7,678 nucleotides of DNA from SIG440 sp045596485. GTDB lineage: Bacteria > Bacillota > Clostridia > Monoglobales > Monoglobaceae. The position numbers and the translations under genes are program-made. The stretch is from NCBI GenBank assembly GCA_045596485.1, contig JAZOCL010000084.1:1-7678 (forward strand), written 5' to 3'. This document shows, one piece after another, positions 1 through 7,429 of the stretch (the first letter of the stretch is position 1; each line of letters starts with the position of its first letter). The notes below the pieces were generated by a model. That model was not told the DNA's origin and made no database searches. It worked only from the letters and a program-made list of their open reading frames with translations.

Positions 1-2401
1 CACGTATCCCCGACATAGACATATGGAGAGTTCTGGGAATTGGTGTTGCAGAAAGCGTGAGAACGTCAATCTCCTTTTTCATTTCCTTGATTCGTTCTTT
101 GTGAGCAACACCAAAGCGCTGTTCCTCGTCGATAATTAAAAGCCCGAGTTTTTTGAACTCTACCGACTTTTGTAAAATCTTGTGAGTTCCAATTACTATA
201 TCAACCTCACCTGTTTTCAGCTGACTGACAATGTTCTTCTGCTGCTTTGGAGTGCAGAAGCGGGACAGACAGGCAATGTTAACGGGATAATCCTTCATTC
301 GTTGCCTGAAATTGTTGTAATGCTGACTTGCAAGAATTGTTGTGGGAACAAGATATGCCACCTGATAGCCGTCCATAACCGCCTTGAACGCTGCACGCAT
401 TGCAACCTCGGTTTTGCCGTAGCCAACATCGCCACAAAGAAGACGCTCCATAGGTCTTGGTTTTTCCATATCCCTCTTCACTTCGGCAATACACCTGAGC
501 TGGTCGTCGGTTTCTTCATAGGGGAAGGCGGACTCAAAATCGTGCTGCCATTCGGTGTCATGCGAAAACTCAATACCCTTGATTGCCTCACGTTGAGCAT
601 AAAGCGCCACAAGCTCCCGTGCCATATCCTCACAGGATGACTTCACCCTTTGCTTAGCTCTGTTCCACTCCTGACCGCCAAGGCTGTTGAGCTTTACCGA
701 GCCTCCGTCACGGCCGATATGCTTGTAAATCAGATTCAGCTGGTCGGCAGGAACATACAAATAGTCACCGCCCTTGTAAACAATCTTCAGATAGTCCTTC
801 TGAGCCCCTTCCACGGTGAGACGTTCAAGACCCGTATACTGACCGATGCCGTGATTTTGATGAACCACAAAGTCCCCTACGTGAAGATCCGTGAAGCTGT
901 CAATTCGGTTTTCCTTTGTAACCCTGAACCTTCCTCTCTTCCGCTTGCCTTCGCCGAAAATCTCCTTATCACTGATGACAACCGTGCGAATGAGCGGATA
1001 TTCAAAGCCGCGGCTGAGACCGCCGTGAGTTACAATAATCTTTCCCGCTTCGGGAATTTCGTCAAAATTCTTTGTGAGCGTGCAGGCGATTTCTTCGTCG
1101 CACAGCTGTCTGTATAGGTTTTCTGCACGACGCTCGGAGCCTGCAAGAATAACCGTTCTGTATTTGTTCTTTTTGTAATAATCCAGAGCATCATAGAAAA
1201 ACTCCATTTTTCCATTGAATCCGCTCAGACTTTTTGCAGTGAAGCCTACCAGTCTTTTGGGCTTGATATCGGGATTGGAGTGTGACAAAGCAGACATCAG
1301 CACCATACCCATACCGCACATTTTCTTTATAGCTTCGGTATAATCTGCCGAATACTTCATTGAGCTCTTTGGAATAATTCCGCGTTCCAGCATATCCTTG
1401 AGATTTTCTTCGGTTCGTTGTGCTTCAATTCTCACCGCTTCCGAAATGCCTGATGGGTCATCTGCAAAAACAATATATTTTTCGTCAAAATAGTCAAGAA
1501 CCGTCGGAATCTTTTTCGGGTACAGATAGGGAATATACTTATCCCGTGAGGGAAAAACAATTCCTTCCTCAATCCGTTCTGCATCACGCTTGAGGTTTGC
1601 AATCAGCTTGAGGGTTTCGTCGGTTTGCTCACGCTTTTTTGCAACATTTAAAGCCTCCTTGCGAAGCTGCTCCGCACAGTTTTTTCTTGTCTCACCGTCT
1701 GCAGCAAGCTCTGTTGCAGGGGTTATCCACACCGCCTCAATAGGCTGAGAGCTGTTTGCCGTACGCTGGGTCTCAACGTAAAATTCACGTACCGAATCAA
1801 CCATTGTATCAAAAAATTCAATTCTGAACGCCATATCATTCCAGAATGGAAAAAAATCAAAAATTCCGCCTCGAATGCTGAACTGGCCCGGGCCCTCAAC
1901 CATTTCTTCCCGTTTGTAGCCGAAGTCAACCATAATGCTGCTCAGCTCGTCAAGCTCAATTTCGTCGCCCACCTTCAGCTCAAGAGTACGGTTCTCATAA
2001 ACCTCACAGGGAACCGTCGCGCTGAGAAGTGCTGACATTGTGGTTACAATACAATATTCCCCGGGGCTTCTGCGAAGTGTATCAAGCACCTCAAGACGCT
2101 GCTTTTTTATGTCATTTGCCGCAGCCTCTATATCATAAAAAACCAACTCTCTTTCAGGGAAAAACAGCACCTTTCCTCCAAAAAAGAATTTAAGGTCTGC
2201 AAACAGCTCCTTTGCTCTTGCCTGATTGGCAGCCACCACAAGAGCGTTCCTTCCCAGAGCTTTGCACGCACAAAAAGCAAGGTGTGCCCTGACAGAATCA
2301 GAAACACCCGTAACACTTACAGGGGACTGATCACGCTTCAGTCCCCCTATTATCTCTTCAAAATCAGCTAAGCTTTCTAAAATTTTCAGAAATCCGTTCA
2401 T
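1..2401 (-). CDS. mfd: Mfd, transcription-repair coupling factor (N-terminal ~800 codons, cut by window edge)
   Basis: Mfd is a DNA translocase that removes RNA polymerase stalled at lesions and recruits UvrA, linking transcription to nucleotide excision repair in the cytoplasm. Reading from ATG at 2401, the frame stays open to the window edge. Residues 1-340 are the UvrB-like part; its Walker A position is degenerate (GVSDSVRAH near 32-40), as usual for Mfd, and GPGQFSIRGGIFDFFP follows. VISDKEIFG and the CarD-like RNA-polymerase-interacting domain (VGDFVVHQNHGIG from residue 508) come next. The RecG-like helicase has Walker A GDVGYGKT (657-664), DEEQ box (758-761) and LSATPIPRT near the edge. 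The family is about 1150 residues long, so the second RecA lobe and C-terminal domain lie outside. No frameshift is visible. A modest GGTGA site (2406-2410) precedes the ATG. It follows pth by 62 bp, with no terminator between them, so it is probably cotranscribed. Confidence 0.97.
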   Translation of the reverse strand, partial: MNGFLKILESLADFEEIIGGLKRDQSPVSVTGVSDSVRAHLAFCACKALGRNALVVAANQARAKELFADLKFFFGGKVLFFPERELVFYDIEAAANDIKKQRLEVLDTLRRSPGEYCIVTTMSALLSATVPCEVYENRTLELKVGDEIELDELSSIMVDFGYKREEMVEGPGQFSIRGGIFDFFPFWNDMAFRIEFFDTMVDSVREFYVETQRTANSSQPIEAVWITPATELAADGETRKNCAEQLRKEALNVAKKREQTDETLKLIANLKRDAERIEEGIVFPSRDKYIPYLYPKKIPTVLDYFDEKYIVFADDPSGISEAVRIEAQRTEENLKDMLERGIIPKSSMKYSADYTEAIKKMCGMGMVLMSALSHSNPDIKPKRLVGFTAKSLSGFNGKMEFFYDALDYYKKNKYRTVILAGSERRAENLYRQLCDEEIACTLTKNFDEIPEAGKIIVTHGGLSRGFEYPLIRTVVISDKEIFGEGKRKRGRFRVTKENRIDSFTDLHVGDFVVHQNHGIGQYTGLERLTVEGAQKDYLKIVYKGGDYLYVPADQLNLIYKHIGRDGGSVKLNSLGGQEWNRAKQRVKSSCEDMARELVALYAQREAIKGIEFSHDTEWQHDFESAFPYEETDDQLRCIAEVKRDMEKPRPMERLLCGDVGYGKTEVAMRAAFKAVMDGYQVAYLVPTTILASQHYNNFRQRMKDYPVNIACLSRFCTPKQQKNIVSQLKTGEVDIVIGTHKILQKSVEFKKLGLLIIDEEQRFGVAHKERIKEMKKEIDVLTLSATPIPRTLHMSMSGIR

Positions 2402-2463
2402 AGCTTCACCATTTTTTATATTTTCATTTTTTCAGAGCAACGAGAATATCACTTCACGAAGCT

Positions 2464-3027
2464 TTATCCGTTGTACTTCGACATTGCCTTTTCGGTGCCG
2501 TTTTTGATTATTTCGCCAACAGCCTCCGCCGCCTTCACCGCAACGGGAACAAGCACCTCCACCTCGCTTTTGCTGAAGTGCCCCAAAACATAATCTGCCA
2601 AATCATAATCAGGATTTTCAGGACTTCCCACACCGATTTTTATTCTGGGAAAAACCTCAGAGCCCGTCTGATAGATTATACTTTTTATGCCGTTGTGACC
2701 CCCTGCGCTGCCATTGGGGCGAATACGCATTTTGCCCAGAGGCAGAGAAATGTCGTCATATATAATAATTATTTGCTCATTTTCAACCTTATACCAGTTC
2801 TTGAAATCTCTGATACATTCACCGCTCAGATTCATAAAGGTCTGAGGCTTCACCAGAATCACCTTTTCGCCCTCAATGATACCCTCACCGTAAATGCCGT
2901 TGAACTTCAGCTTTTTAAGGTCAATTTTATATTTTGCCGCAACAGCATCTAAGGTATCAAAGCCCACGTTGTGGCGGCTGTTCACATACTTCTTCCCCGG
3001 ATTCCCGAGGCCTGCAATTATATACAT
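2464..3027 (-). CDS. pth: Peptidyl-tRNA hydrolase (Pth, SpoVC in Bacillus)
   Basis: Pth cleaves the ester bond of peptidyl-tRNAs that drop off ribosomes and recycles the tRNA; it is normally essential and cytoplasmic. The 187-residue length is normal for the bacterial Pth1 family. The signature GLGNPGKKYVNSRHNVGFD is at residues 6-24, with Asn9, Tyr14 and catalytic His19. KPQTFMNLSG (60-69) supplies Asn66, IYDDISLPLGKMRIR (89-103) supplies Asp92, and GSAGGHNGIKSI (106-117) supplies Asn112. All active-site positions are therefore present. The ATG at 3027 lies 10 bp after the potCD stop, and its TAGGAG site overlaps that stop, which suggests translational coupling. The pth-mfd order is standard in Firmicutes, but a polyamine transporter directly upstream is not the textbook context (glmU-prs-ctc-pth-mfd in Bacillus). 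Confidence 0.98.
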   Translation of the reverse strand: MYIIAGLGNPGKKYVNSRHNVGFDTLDAVAAKYKIDLKKLKFNGIYGEGIIEGEKVILVKPQTFMNLSGECIRDFKNWYKVENEQIIIIYDDISLPLGKMRIRPNGSAGGHNGIKSIIYQTGSEVFPRIKIGVGSPENPDYDLADYVLGHFSKSEVEVLVPVAVKAAEAVGEIIKNGTEKAMSKYNG

Positions 3028-3034
3028 CTTTATT

Positions 3035-3040
3035 CTCCTA
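3035..3040 (-). promoter_or_regulatory. pth ribosome binding site overlapping the potCD stop codon
   Basis: On the minus strand the potCD stop TAG (3040-3038) is part of TAGGAG, which lies 7 nt before the pth ATG at 3027. The ribosome terminating on potCD therefore sits on the pth Shine-Dalgarno site. This arrangement usually couples translation of the two genes; coupling here is inferred and has not been shown. Confidence 0.8.
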
Positions 3041-4891
3041 TTGTGACTTTACTTTTGTCCACAATTCTGCACAGTACTTCTTGATTTCAGGCTCCTGATA
3101 CCTGAAGTATTCATCAAGCTCGTTGTCCTGACGTGGAACATATGCAGCATTTCCCTCATAAACTGTGACACTCATTTCGTTATAAACCGACTCAACAGGT
3201 GACGAATAACCCACTGCGTCAGTATTTGCCGCCGCATTTTCAGGGTCAAGCATAAAGTCAATGTACTTGTGCGCAAGGTCCGTATTTGTGCAGTCATTGG
3301 TTATAACCATACCGTCAATCCAGAGGTTTGTGCCCTCATCTGGAGCAAAAAATCCCATATTCTCATTCTCTGACATAATATATGCCGCATCACCGGAATA
3401 TACAATCGCCATAGCCTTGCTGCCCGTAATCATACTGTCAATTACATCGTCGCCAACGTAAATCGGATCCATAATCTCACGCTGCTCCACAAGCCAGGTG
3501 TATGCCTTGTCAAGTTCCCCGAGGTCACTTGTGTTGAGTGAATACCCAAGAGCCTTGAGAGCAATCATAAAGGAATCACGCTCTGAATCATACATATAGA
3601 TGTTGCCTTCGTATTTTGGGTTGCGAAGGATTTCCCAGCCCGCTTCAAAGTCTTTTTCATCCACAACCGTCTTATCATAAAGTATTCCCACATTTCCCCA
3701 GAAATAAGGAATTGAATACGTGTTTTCAGGATCAAAGGGTCTGTCCAGAATTGAGGGAATAACTCCCTCAAGGTTCGAAAGCTTTGATTTGTCAATCTCC
3801 TGCAAAAACTTCTCCTTTGCAAGACGCTCAATCATATAGTCCGAAGGAATGATGATGTCATATTTTTCACCGCTCATCACCTTTGTATACATAGACTCGT
3901 TTGAATCGAAGGTTTCATAAATTACATCACAGTCATACTCTTCCTCAAAGGCTGTCAGAAGTTCGTCGTCTATGTATTCTCCCGCGTTATAAACCTTGAG
4001 AGTCTGTCTGTCGCTGCTGATACCAAAGAGAGCTGCACCAATCAAAATACAAAGTACAAGAGCACTCACCGCTTTCATTATACGACGGTTTTTCTTGCTA
4101 AGCTCTGCAAACATTATTTTCATTCTGCTTCCCGGAGCAAGCTTCACCACCGCAACAGCAACCGCAATAACAAGAATTACAATTGTGGAAAGTGCGTTGA
4201 TTGTGGGGTTTATGCGCTTTGTTGCGTTATATACAATCATAGAAATATTTTCAACACCGTTGCCGCTTACGAAATACGAAACAACAAAGTCATCAATGGA
4301 CATTGTGAAGGCAAGCAGCATTCCGGCATATATCCCCGGCTTTATCATGGGAACAATAACCTTTGTGAGAGCCTGAAAGGGCGTTGCGCCAAGATCCATT
4401 GCTGCATTTGCAATGTTCACGTCAAGCTCACGGATTTTGGGGTATACGCTTGTTATTACATAAGGCGTGCAAAAGCAGACGTGTGCAAGCAGCATTGTCA
4501 CATATCCCTTTTCGAGCTTGATTGCCGTAAATAGAATCATAAGTCCGATTGCCGTAACAATGTCGGGATTCATAATGGGAATATTATTGATATTGAGAAC
4601 CCATTCTTTTATAATCCTGCGGCTTTTCGAAAGTCCGATTGCGGTAATTGTTCCCAAAACCGTTGAAACAGCAGTTGCCAAAAATGCCACAGAAACCGAA
4701 ACCCACACCGCCGACATTATCTCCGAATCGTGTATCAGCGCTTCATACCACTGAAGCGAAAATCCCGTGAACTTTGCAAACGAACGTGAAGAATTGAACG
4801 AAAACACCATTGTTATTATTATCGGCAGATAGAAAAATGCAAAGCACAATGCCACATAAAGACCTGATGAAATACGTGCTAATCTTTTCAA
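3038..4891 (-). CDS. potCD: PotC-PotD fusion: polyamine ABC transporter permease joined to substrate-binding domain
   Basis: This 617-residue protein combines the second permease and the extracellular solute-binding subunit of a spermidine/putrescine importer. Residues 1-255 are PotC-like: membrane segments near 10-32, 61-84, 103-123, 131-150, 186-206 and 233-252, with the ATPase-docking EAA loop at 162-187 (NAAMDLGATPFQ...VPMIKPG), where Asn162 stands in for the usual Glu. A basic linker (SKKNRR) leads to a seventh helix at about 273-291, which carries the PotD-like domain (297-617) to the outside. Family motifs include YNAGEYIDDELL (301-312), FDSNESMYTKV (328-338), YSIPYFWGNVGILYD (392-406) and LWIDGMVI (523-530). 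No lipobox cysteine is present; the helix replaces the lipid anchor. The start is TTG at 4891, chosen because AGGAGG lies 7 nt upstream and no ATG or GTG fits. The gene follows potB by 38 bp. Exact substrate is uncertain because some ligand residues differ from E. coli PotD. Confidence 0.95.
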   Translation of the reverse strand: MKRLARISSGLYVALCFAFFYLPIIITMVFSFNSSRSFAKFTGFSLQWYEALIHDSEIMSAVWVSVSVAFLATAVSTVLGTITAIGLSKSRRIIKEWVLNINNIPIMNPDIVTAIGLMILFTAIKLEKGYVTMLLAHVCFCTPYVITSVYPKIRELDVNIANAAMDLGATPFQALTKVIVPMIKPGIYAGMLLAFTMSIDDFVVSYFVSGNGVENISMIVYNATKRINPTINALSTIVILVIAVAVAVVKLAPGSRMKIMFAELSKKNRRIMKAVSALVLCILIGAALFGISSDRQTLKVYNAGEYIDDELLTAFEEEYDCDVIYETFDSNESMYTKVMSGEKYDIIIPSDYMIERLAKEKFLQEIDKSKLSNLEGVIPSILDRPFDPENTYSIPYFWGNVGILYDKTVVDEKDFEAGWEILRNPKYEGNIYMYDSERDSFMIALKALGYSLNTSDLGELDKAYTWLVEQREIMDPIYVGDDVIDSMITGSKAMAIVYSGDAAYIMSENENMGFFAPDEGTNLWIDGMVITNDCTNTDLAHKYIDFMLDPENAAANTDAVGYSSPVESVYNEMSVTVYEGNAAYVPRQDNELDEYFRYQEPEIKKYCAELWTKVKSQ

Positions 4892-4898
4892 TTCACAA

Positions 4899-4904
4899 CC
4901 TCCT
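4899..4904 (-). promoter_or_regulatory. Perfect AGGAGG ribosome binding site that fixes the TTG start of potCD
   Basis: The minus strand reads AGGAGG, then TTGTGAA, then TTG AAA AGA. The 7-nt spacing selects the TTG at 4891. The nearer TTG is followed at once by TGA, and the GTG gives GTG AAT TGA, so neither alternative can start the gene. The next in-frame ATG is codon 28, inside the first membrane helix. Confidence 0.85.
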
Positions 4905-4929
4905 TTTCAAAAATCAGTTATACAAGGTA

Positions 4930-5703
4930 TCAATTTTCACCCTTGTCAATCTTTTTCATCCATCTAATAGAGAACAGAATAATCACTGCAAGCACCAGAG
5001 AAACAGCACTGCCAAAATTCCAGTCGCCTGCACCCACAAACTGATTTTCAATCAGGTTGCCGATAAGCATATACTGTCCGCCGCCTAAAATTTTGGGAAT
5101 TACAAAGGTAGATATTGACAAAAGAAATACCATTATCACACCATTGAGAACCCCCGGAATAGACAGCTTGAAGGTTACCTTCAAAAAGGTCTGGACAGGG
5201 TTTGCTCCCAGGTCGTATGCCGCCTCAACGAAGGACTTGTCCATTTTGCTGAGGGAGGTGTGAATGGGGATTATCATAAATGGCAGAAATTCGCAAATCT
5301 GTCCCACCATAACCGCAAAATCGGTATACATCAGTCCAAGTGGCTCTAAAATGCTCTTCCAGGCATAAATTCTGATTATCATATTAATCCACATTGGAAT
5401 GGTAACAAGCAAAATCAAAAAATCCTGAACCTTTTCCTTACATCTTGAAATTATGTATGCCATAGCATAGCCCAGAACAAGGCATATAGCAACCGTGATT
5501 AGCCCAAGCTCAATTGAGGACATAAACACCTCAAGGTACACGGGCTCGGTAAACTTTTTAAAGTTGTCCAGAGTGAACTGGATGTTAATAAGAGAATTTC
5601 CGCTGTTTGTAACAGCATATAAAAATATCATAAAAATCGGAACAAGAATTACAACAAAGGACCACACAAGATAGGGTCTTACCAGATTTTTAAAGTATTT
5701 CAT
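4930..5703 (-). CDS. potB: PotB-like polyamine ABC transporter permease
   Basis: First membrane subunit of the importer; with the PotC half of the neighbouring fusion it should form the translocation channel driven by PotA. The 257-residue protein has about six hydrophobic segments (near 12-30, 65-86, 96-116, 128-150, 186-205 and 234-248). The cytoplasmic EAA loop is intact: EAAYDLGANPVQTFLKV at 160-176, followed by the conserved SIPG at 181-184. RIYAW (111-115) and the C-terminal GDWNFGSAVSL (226-236) are typical of PotB/PotH permeases. It is shorter than E. coli PotB; my recollection-based alignment places most of the difference (about 17 residues) in the loop between the third and fourth membrane segments. 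The ATG at 5703 has an AAAGGAG site 6 nt upstream. It lies 27 bp after potA and 38 bp before potCD, with no terminator in either gap. Confidence 0.95.
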   Translation of the reverse strand: MKYFKNLVRPYLVWSFVVILVPIFMIFLYAVTNSGNSLINIQFTLDNFKKFTEPVYLEVFMSSIELGLITVAICLVLGYAMAYIISRCKEKVQDFLILLVTIPMWINMIIRIYAWKSILEPLGLMYTDFAVMVGQICEFLPFMIIPIHTSLSKMDKSFVEAAYDLGANPVQTFLKVTFKLSIPGVLNGVIMVFLLSISTFVIPKILGGGQYMLIGNLIENQFVGAGDWNFGSAVSLVLAVIILFSIRWMKKIDKGEN

Positions 5704-5730
5704 CGCTTTCTCCTTTCAATTTTTCTGCAC

Positions 5731-6768
5731 TCAGTTCATTTTCCACATTACGTGAATGTCCTCAGGTCCGAAAGTCAGACCCACATCCTTGCCCACATCG
5801 TGATAGTCTGTGGTATGAATCATATACTGACGGTATTTTGTCTGAACCATAATTTCATAGTGAACACCCTTGAAGACAATGCTCGAAACCGTTCCCCGAA
5901 GCTTTGCCGAATCGGGCTCCACAATGTCGATATCCTCAGGTCTCAGCACAACCTCAATTTCTTCGTTATCCTTAAAGCCCTTGTCAACACATTCAAACTC
6001 AAAGTCGTCAAAGCTCACAAGGCAGTCGCGAATCATAATACCCTCTATTATGTTCGACTCACCGATAAACTGTGCCACAAAGCGGTTTTCAGGCTCATTG
6101 TATACGTCGGTGGGAGTTCCTATCTGCTGAATATAGCCGTCGTTCATAACCACCACCGTGTCAGACATAGAAAGAGCTTCTTCCTGGTCGTGAGTTACGT
6201 AGATAAAGGTGATTCCAACCTCCTGCTGAATCTTCTTCAGTTCAAACTGCATCTCCTTTCGGAGCTTTGCATCAAGTGCTCCCAGAGGCTCGTCAAGAAG
6301 CAGCACCTTTGGCTTGTTGATGAGAGCACGGGCAATGGCAACACGCTGCTGCTGACCGCCCGAAAGGGATGTCACATCACGGTTTTCGTAGCCCGAAAGC
6401 CCAACAAGTCTGAGCATTTTTTCTACTTCCTGCTTCACCACCGACTTTTCGGTCTTTTTTATATTGAGTCCAAAGGCAATATTTTCAAAAACATTCAAAT
6501 GAGGGAACAAGGCATATTTCTGGAACACGGTGTTGACCTCACGCTTGTAAGGCGGAAGCTTTGAAATTTCGATTCCGTCAAAAAGAATATCGCCGCTGTC
6601 GGATTCGTCAAAGCCCGCAATAATCCTGAGTGTTGTTGTTTTTCCACAGCCCGAGGGACCGAGAAGGGTCAAAAACTCTTTTTCATAAATATTGAGGTTT
6701 ATTCCCTTCAAAATCTGCTGGTCGTCAAATGTTTTTGTTATGTTTTTAAGCTCAATTAATGGTTTCAT
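5731..6768 (-). CDS. potA: PotA, polyamine ABC transporter ATP-binding subunit
   Basis: Cytoplasmic ATPase that powers polyamine import through PotB and PotCD. In this 345-residue reading the nucleotide-binding domain shows Walker A GPSGCGKT (37-44), Q-loop VFQKYALFPH (81-90, Gln83), signature LSGGQQQR (135-142), Walker B VLLLDEP (155-161), D-loop GALD (163-166) and H-loop His193 (VTHDQEEA). A TOBE-type regulatory domain occupies roughly 235-345, with VLRPEDIDIV at 274-283, as in PotA/CysA-class ATPases. I chose the ATG at 6768 because AGGAA lies 7 nt upstream and the protein then begins MKPLIELKNITKTF, as the family does. A GTG at 6801 would add 11 residues but has a poorly spaced binding site. 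The gene is first in the pot cluster, 122 bp after the regulator. The domain class could also serve other substrates, but the PotB and PotCD neighbours argue for polyamines. Confidence 0.96.
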   Translation of the reverse strand: MKPLIELKNITKTFDDQQILKGINLNIYEKEFLTLLGPSGCGKTTTLRIIAGFDESDSGDILFDGIEISKLPPYKREVNTVFQKYALFPHLNVFENIAFGLNIKKTEKSVVKQEVEKMLRLVGLSGYENRDVTSLSGGQQQRVAIARALINKPKVLLLDEPLGALDAKLRKEMQFELKKIQQEVGITFIYVTHDQEEALSMSDTVVVMNDGYIQQIGTPTDVYNEPENRFVAQFIGESNIIEGIMIRDCLVSFDDFEFECVDKGFKDNEEIEVVLRPEDIDIVEPDSAKLRGTVSSIVFKGVHYEIMVQTKYRQYMIHTTDYHDVGKDVGLTFGPEDIHVMWKMN

Positions 6769-6812
6769 ACTTATGTTCCTTCCTTTCTGCGCCAAAGGCA
6801 CACATCCTTAGT

Positions 6813-6831
6813 CCGAAAGAAAAATGTTCGG
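6813..6831 (-). repeat. Short inverted repeat in the potA leader (CCGAA...TTCGG)
   Basis: Five-base arms CCGAA and TTCGG are separated by 9 nt, about 45-63 nt before the potA start. The stem is short and no T-run follows it in the direction of potA, so it is not a convincing terminator for the regulator. On the plus strand five T residues follow. It could be an operator half-site pair or a minor RNA hairpin. The minus strand here reads AACATTTTTCTTT, resembling the AACATTT repeats upstream of the regulator. Confidence 0.3.
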
Positions 6832-6840
6832 TTTTTGCGG

Positions 6841-6869
6841 AATGTCGAGGACGCCGTTCACTACGTCAA
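6841..6869 (-). promoter_or_regulatory. Weak candidate promoter for potA
   Basis: On the minus strand TTGACG (6869-6864, five of six to the -35 consensus) is 17 bp before GACATT (6846-6841, three of six to -10). A separate perfect TATAAT lies at 6877-6872, but 17 bp upstream of it is CTTCTT, a poor -35. Either could let potA be transcribed apart from the regulator. The -10 of the first and the -35 of the second are weak, and read-through from the regulator promoter is an equally good explanation. Confidence 0.3.
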
Positions 6870-6890
6870 AAATTATATTCAAATTTATTT

Positions 6891-7424
6891 TTAAAAGAAG
6901 GGCGGAGTTGATATCCAAATCAACTCACAGTCACGCTTGCTGTTGTTTTCTATGTGATAGTTTTCATTGCATCGGACATAAAAGGTATCGCCTTTTTTCA
7001 GGTGATGCTTCTCGCCGCCGTAAATCAGGTCAGCGCAGCCCCCCAGCACATATCCGAAATCCTCACCGTCGTGGGGAATTATCTCCTGCGACCTGCCGCC
7101 GGGATAAACTGTTATTCTGATTGGCTCAACCGCATTTTTCTGGGCATTGGGAACAAGATAATCAATCTTGTATTCCTCCTGTTCGTTTTCAAAATAATCT
7201 TTTTTTGAAAAAACAATTGCCTCTTCTGATTTTTCAGAAAAGAACTCCTGCAATGATGACCCAAGTACCTCAAGAAGATCCTCCAGAGTCGAAATCGAAG
7301 GCGAGCAGTTGTTGTTCTCAAGCTGCGACAAAAAGCCTTTTGAAAGCTCACTTCGGTTTGCCAGCTCCTCAAGGGTGAGCTGGTGCTTGATACGAAGGCG
7401 TTTCAGCTTCTTTCCTATATCCAC
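6891..7424 (-). CDS. PuuR-type XRE-family transcriptional regulator with C-terminal cupin domain
   Basis: A 177-residue, probably polyamine-responsive, DNA-binding regulator of the adjacent importer. Residues about 4-60 form an XRE-type helix-turn-helix (IGKKLKRLRIKHQLTLEELA, then LSKGFLSQLENNNCSPSISTL at 27-47). Residues about 102-175 form a single cupin barrel with HDGEDFGYVLGG (118-129) and HHLKKGDTFYV (140-150). SPSISTL, LQEFF, the HDGED motif and the STPPFF C-terminus closely resemble E. coli PuuR, the putrescine-responsive repressor. That likeness and its place upstream of pot genes are the basis for the assignment; ligand binding itself is not visible. I prefer the GTG at 7424 because GAGGTGA (7436-7430) is well spaced for it. 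A GTG at 7433 adds three residues but lies inside that same site, with no binding site of its own. A palindrome over its own promoter suggests autoregulation. Confidence 0.9.
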   Translation of the reverse strand: MDIGKKLKRLRIKHQLTLEELANRSELSKGFLSQLENNNCSPSISTLEDLLEVLGSSLQEFFSEKSEEAIVFSKKDYFENEQEEYKIDYLVPNAQKNAVEPIRITVYPGGRSQEIIPHDGEDFGYVLGGCADLIYGGEKHHLKKGDTFYVRCNENYHIENNSKRDCELIWISTPPFF

Positions 7425-7429
7425 AAAAT

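Noticed and set aside
182..1117. Two plus-strand open frames of about 150 codons opposite mfd
   Set aside because: They lie antisense to a continuous Mfd frame with all expected motifs, have no convincing ribosome binding sites, and encode nothing recognisable.
2402..2463. Terminator or promoter between pth and mfd
   Set aside because: Only a four-base dyad (CTTC-GT-GAAG) without a T-run is present, and no credible -35/-10 pair was found; read-through is more likely.
5752..6564. A 270-codon plus-strand open frame opposite potA
   Set aside because: It is antisense to a canonical ABC ATPase; its length comes from the codon bias of potA, and its protein looks like reverse-complement noise rich in His, Asn and Leu.
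6769..6801. GTG start at 6801 giving PotA 11 extra residues
   Set aside because: The ATG at 6768 has AGGAA at 7-nt spacing and gives the usual family N-terminus; the added residues are not PotA-like and cover the binding site.
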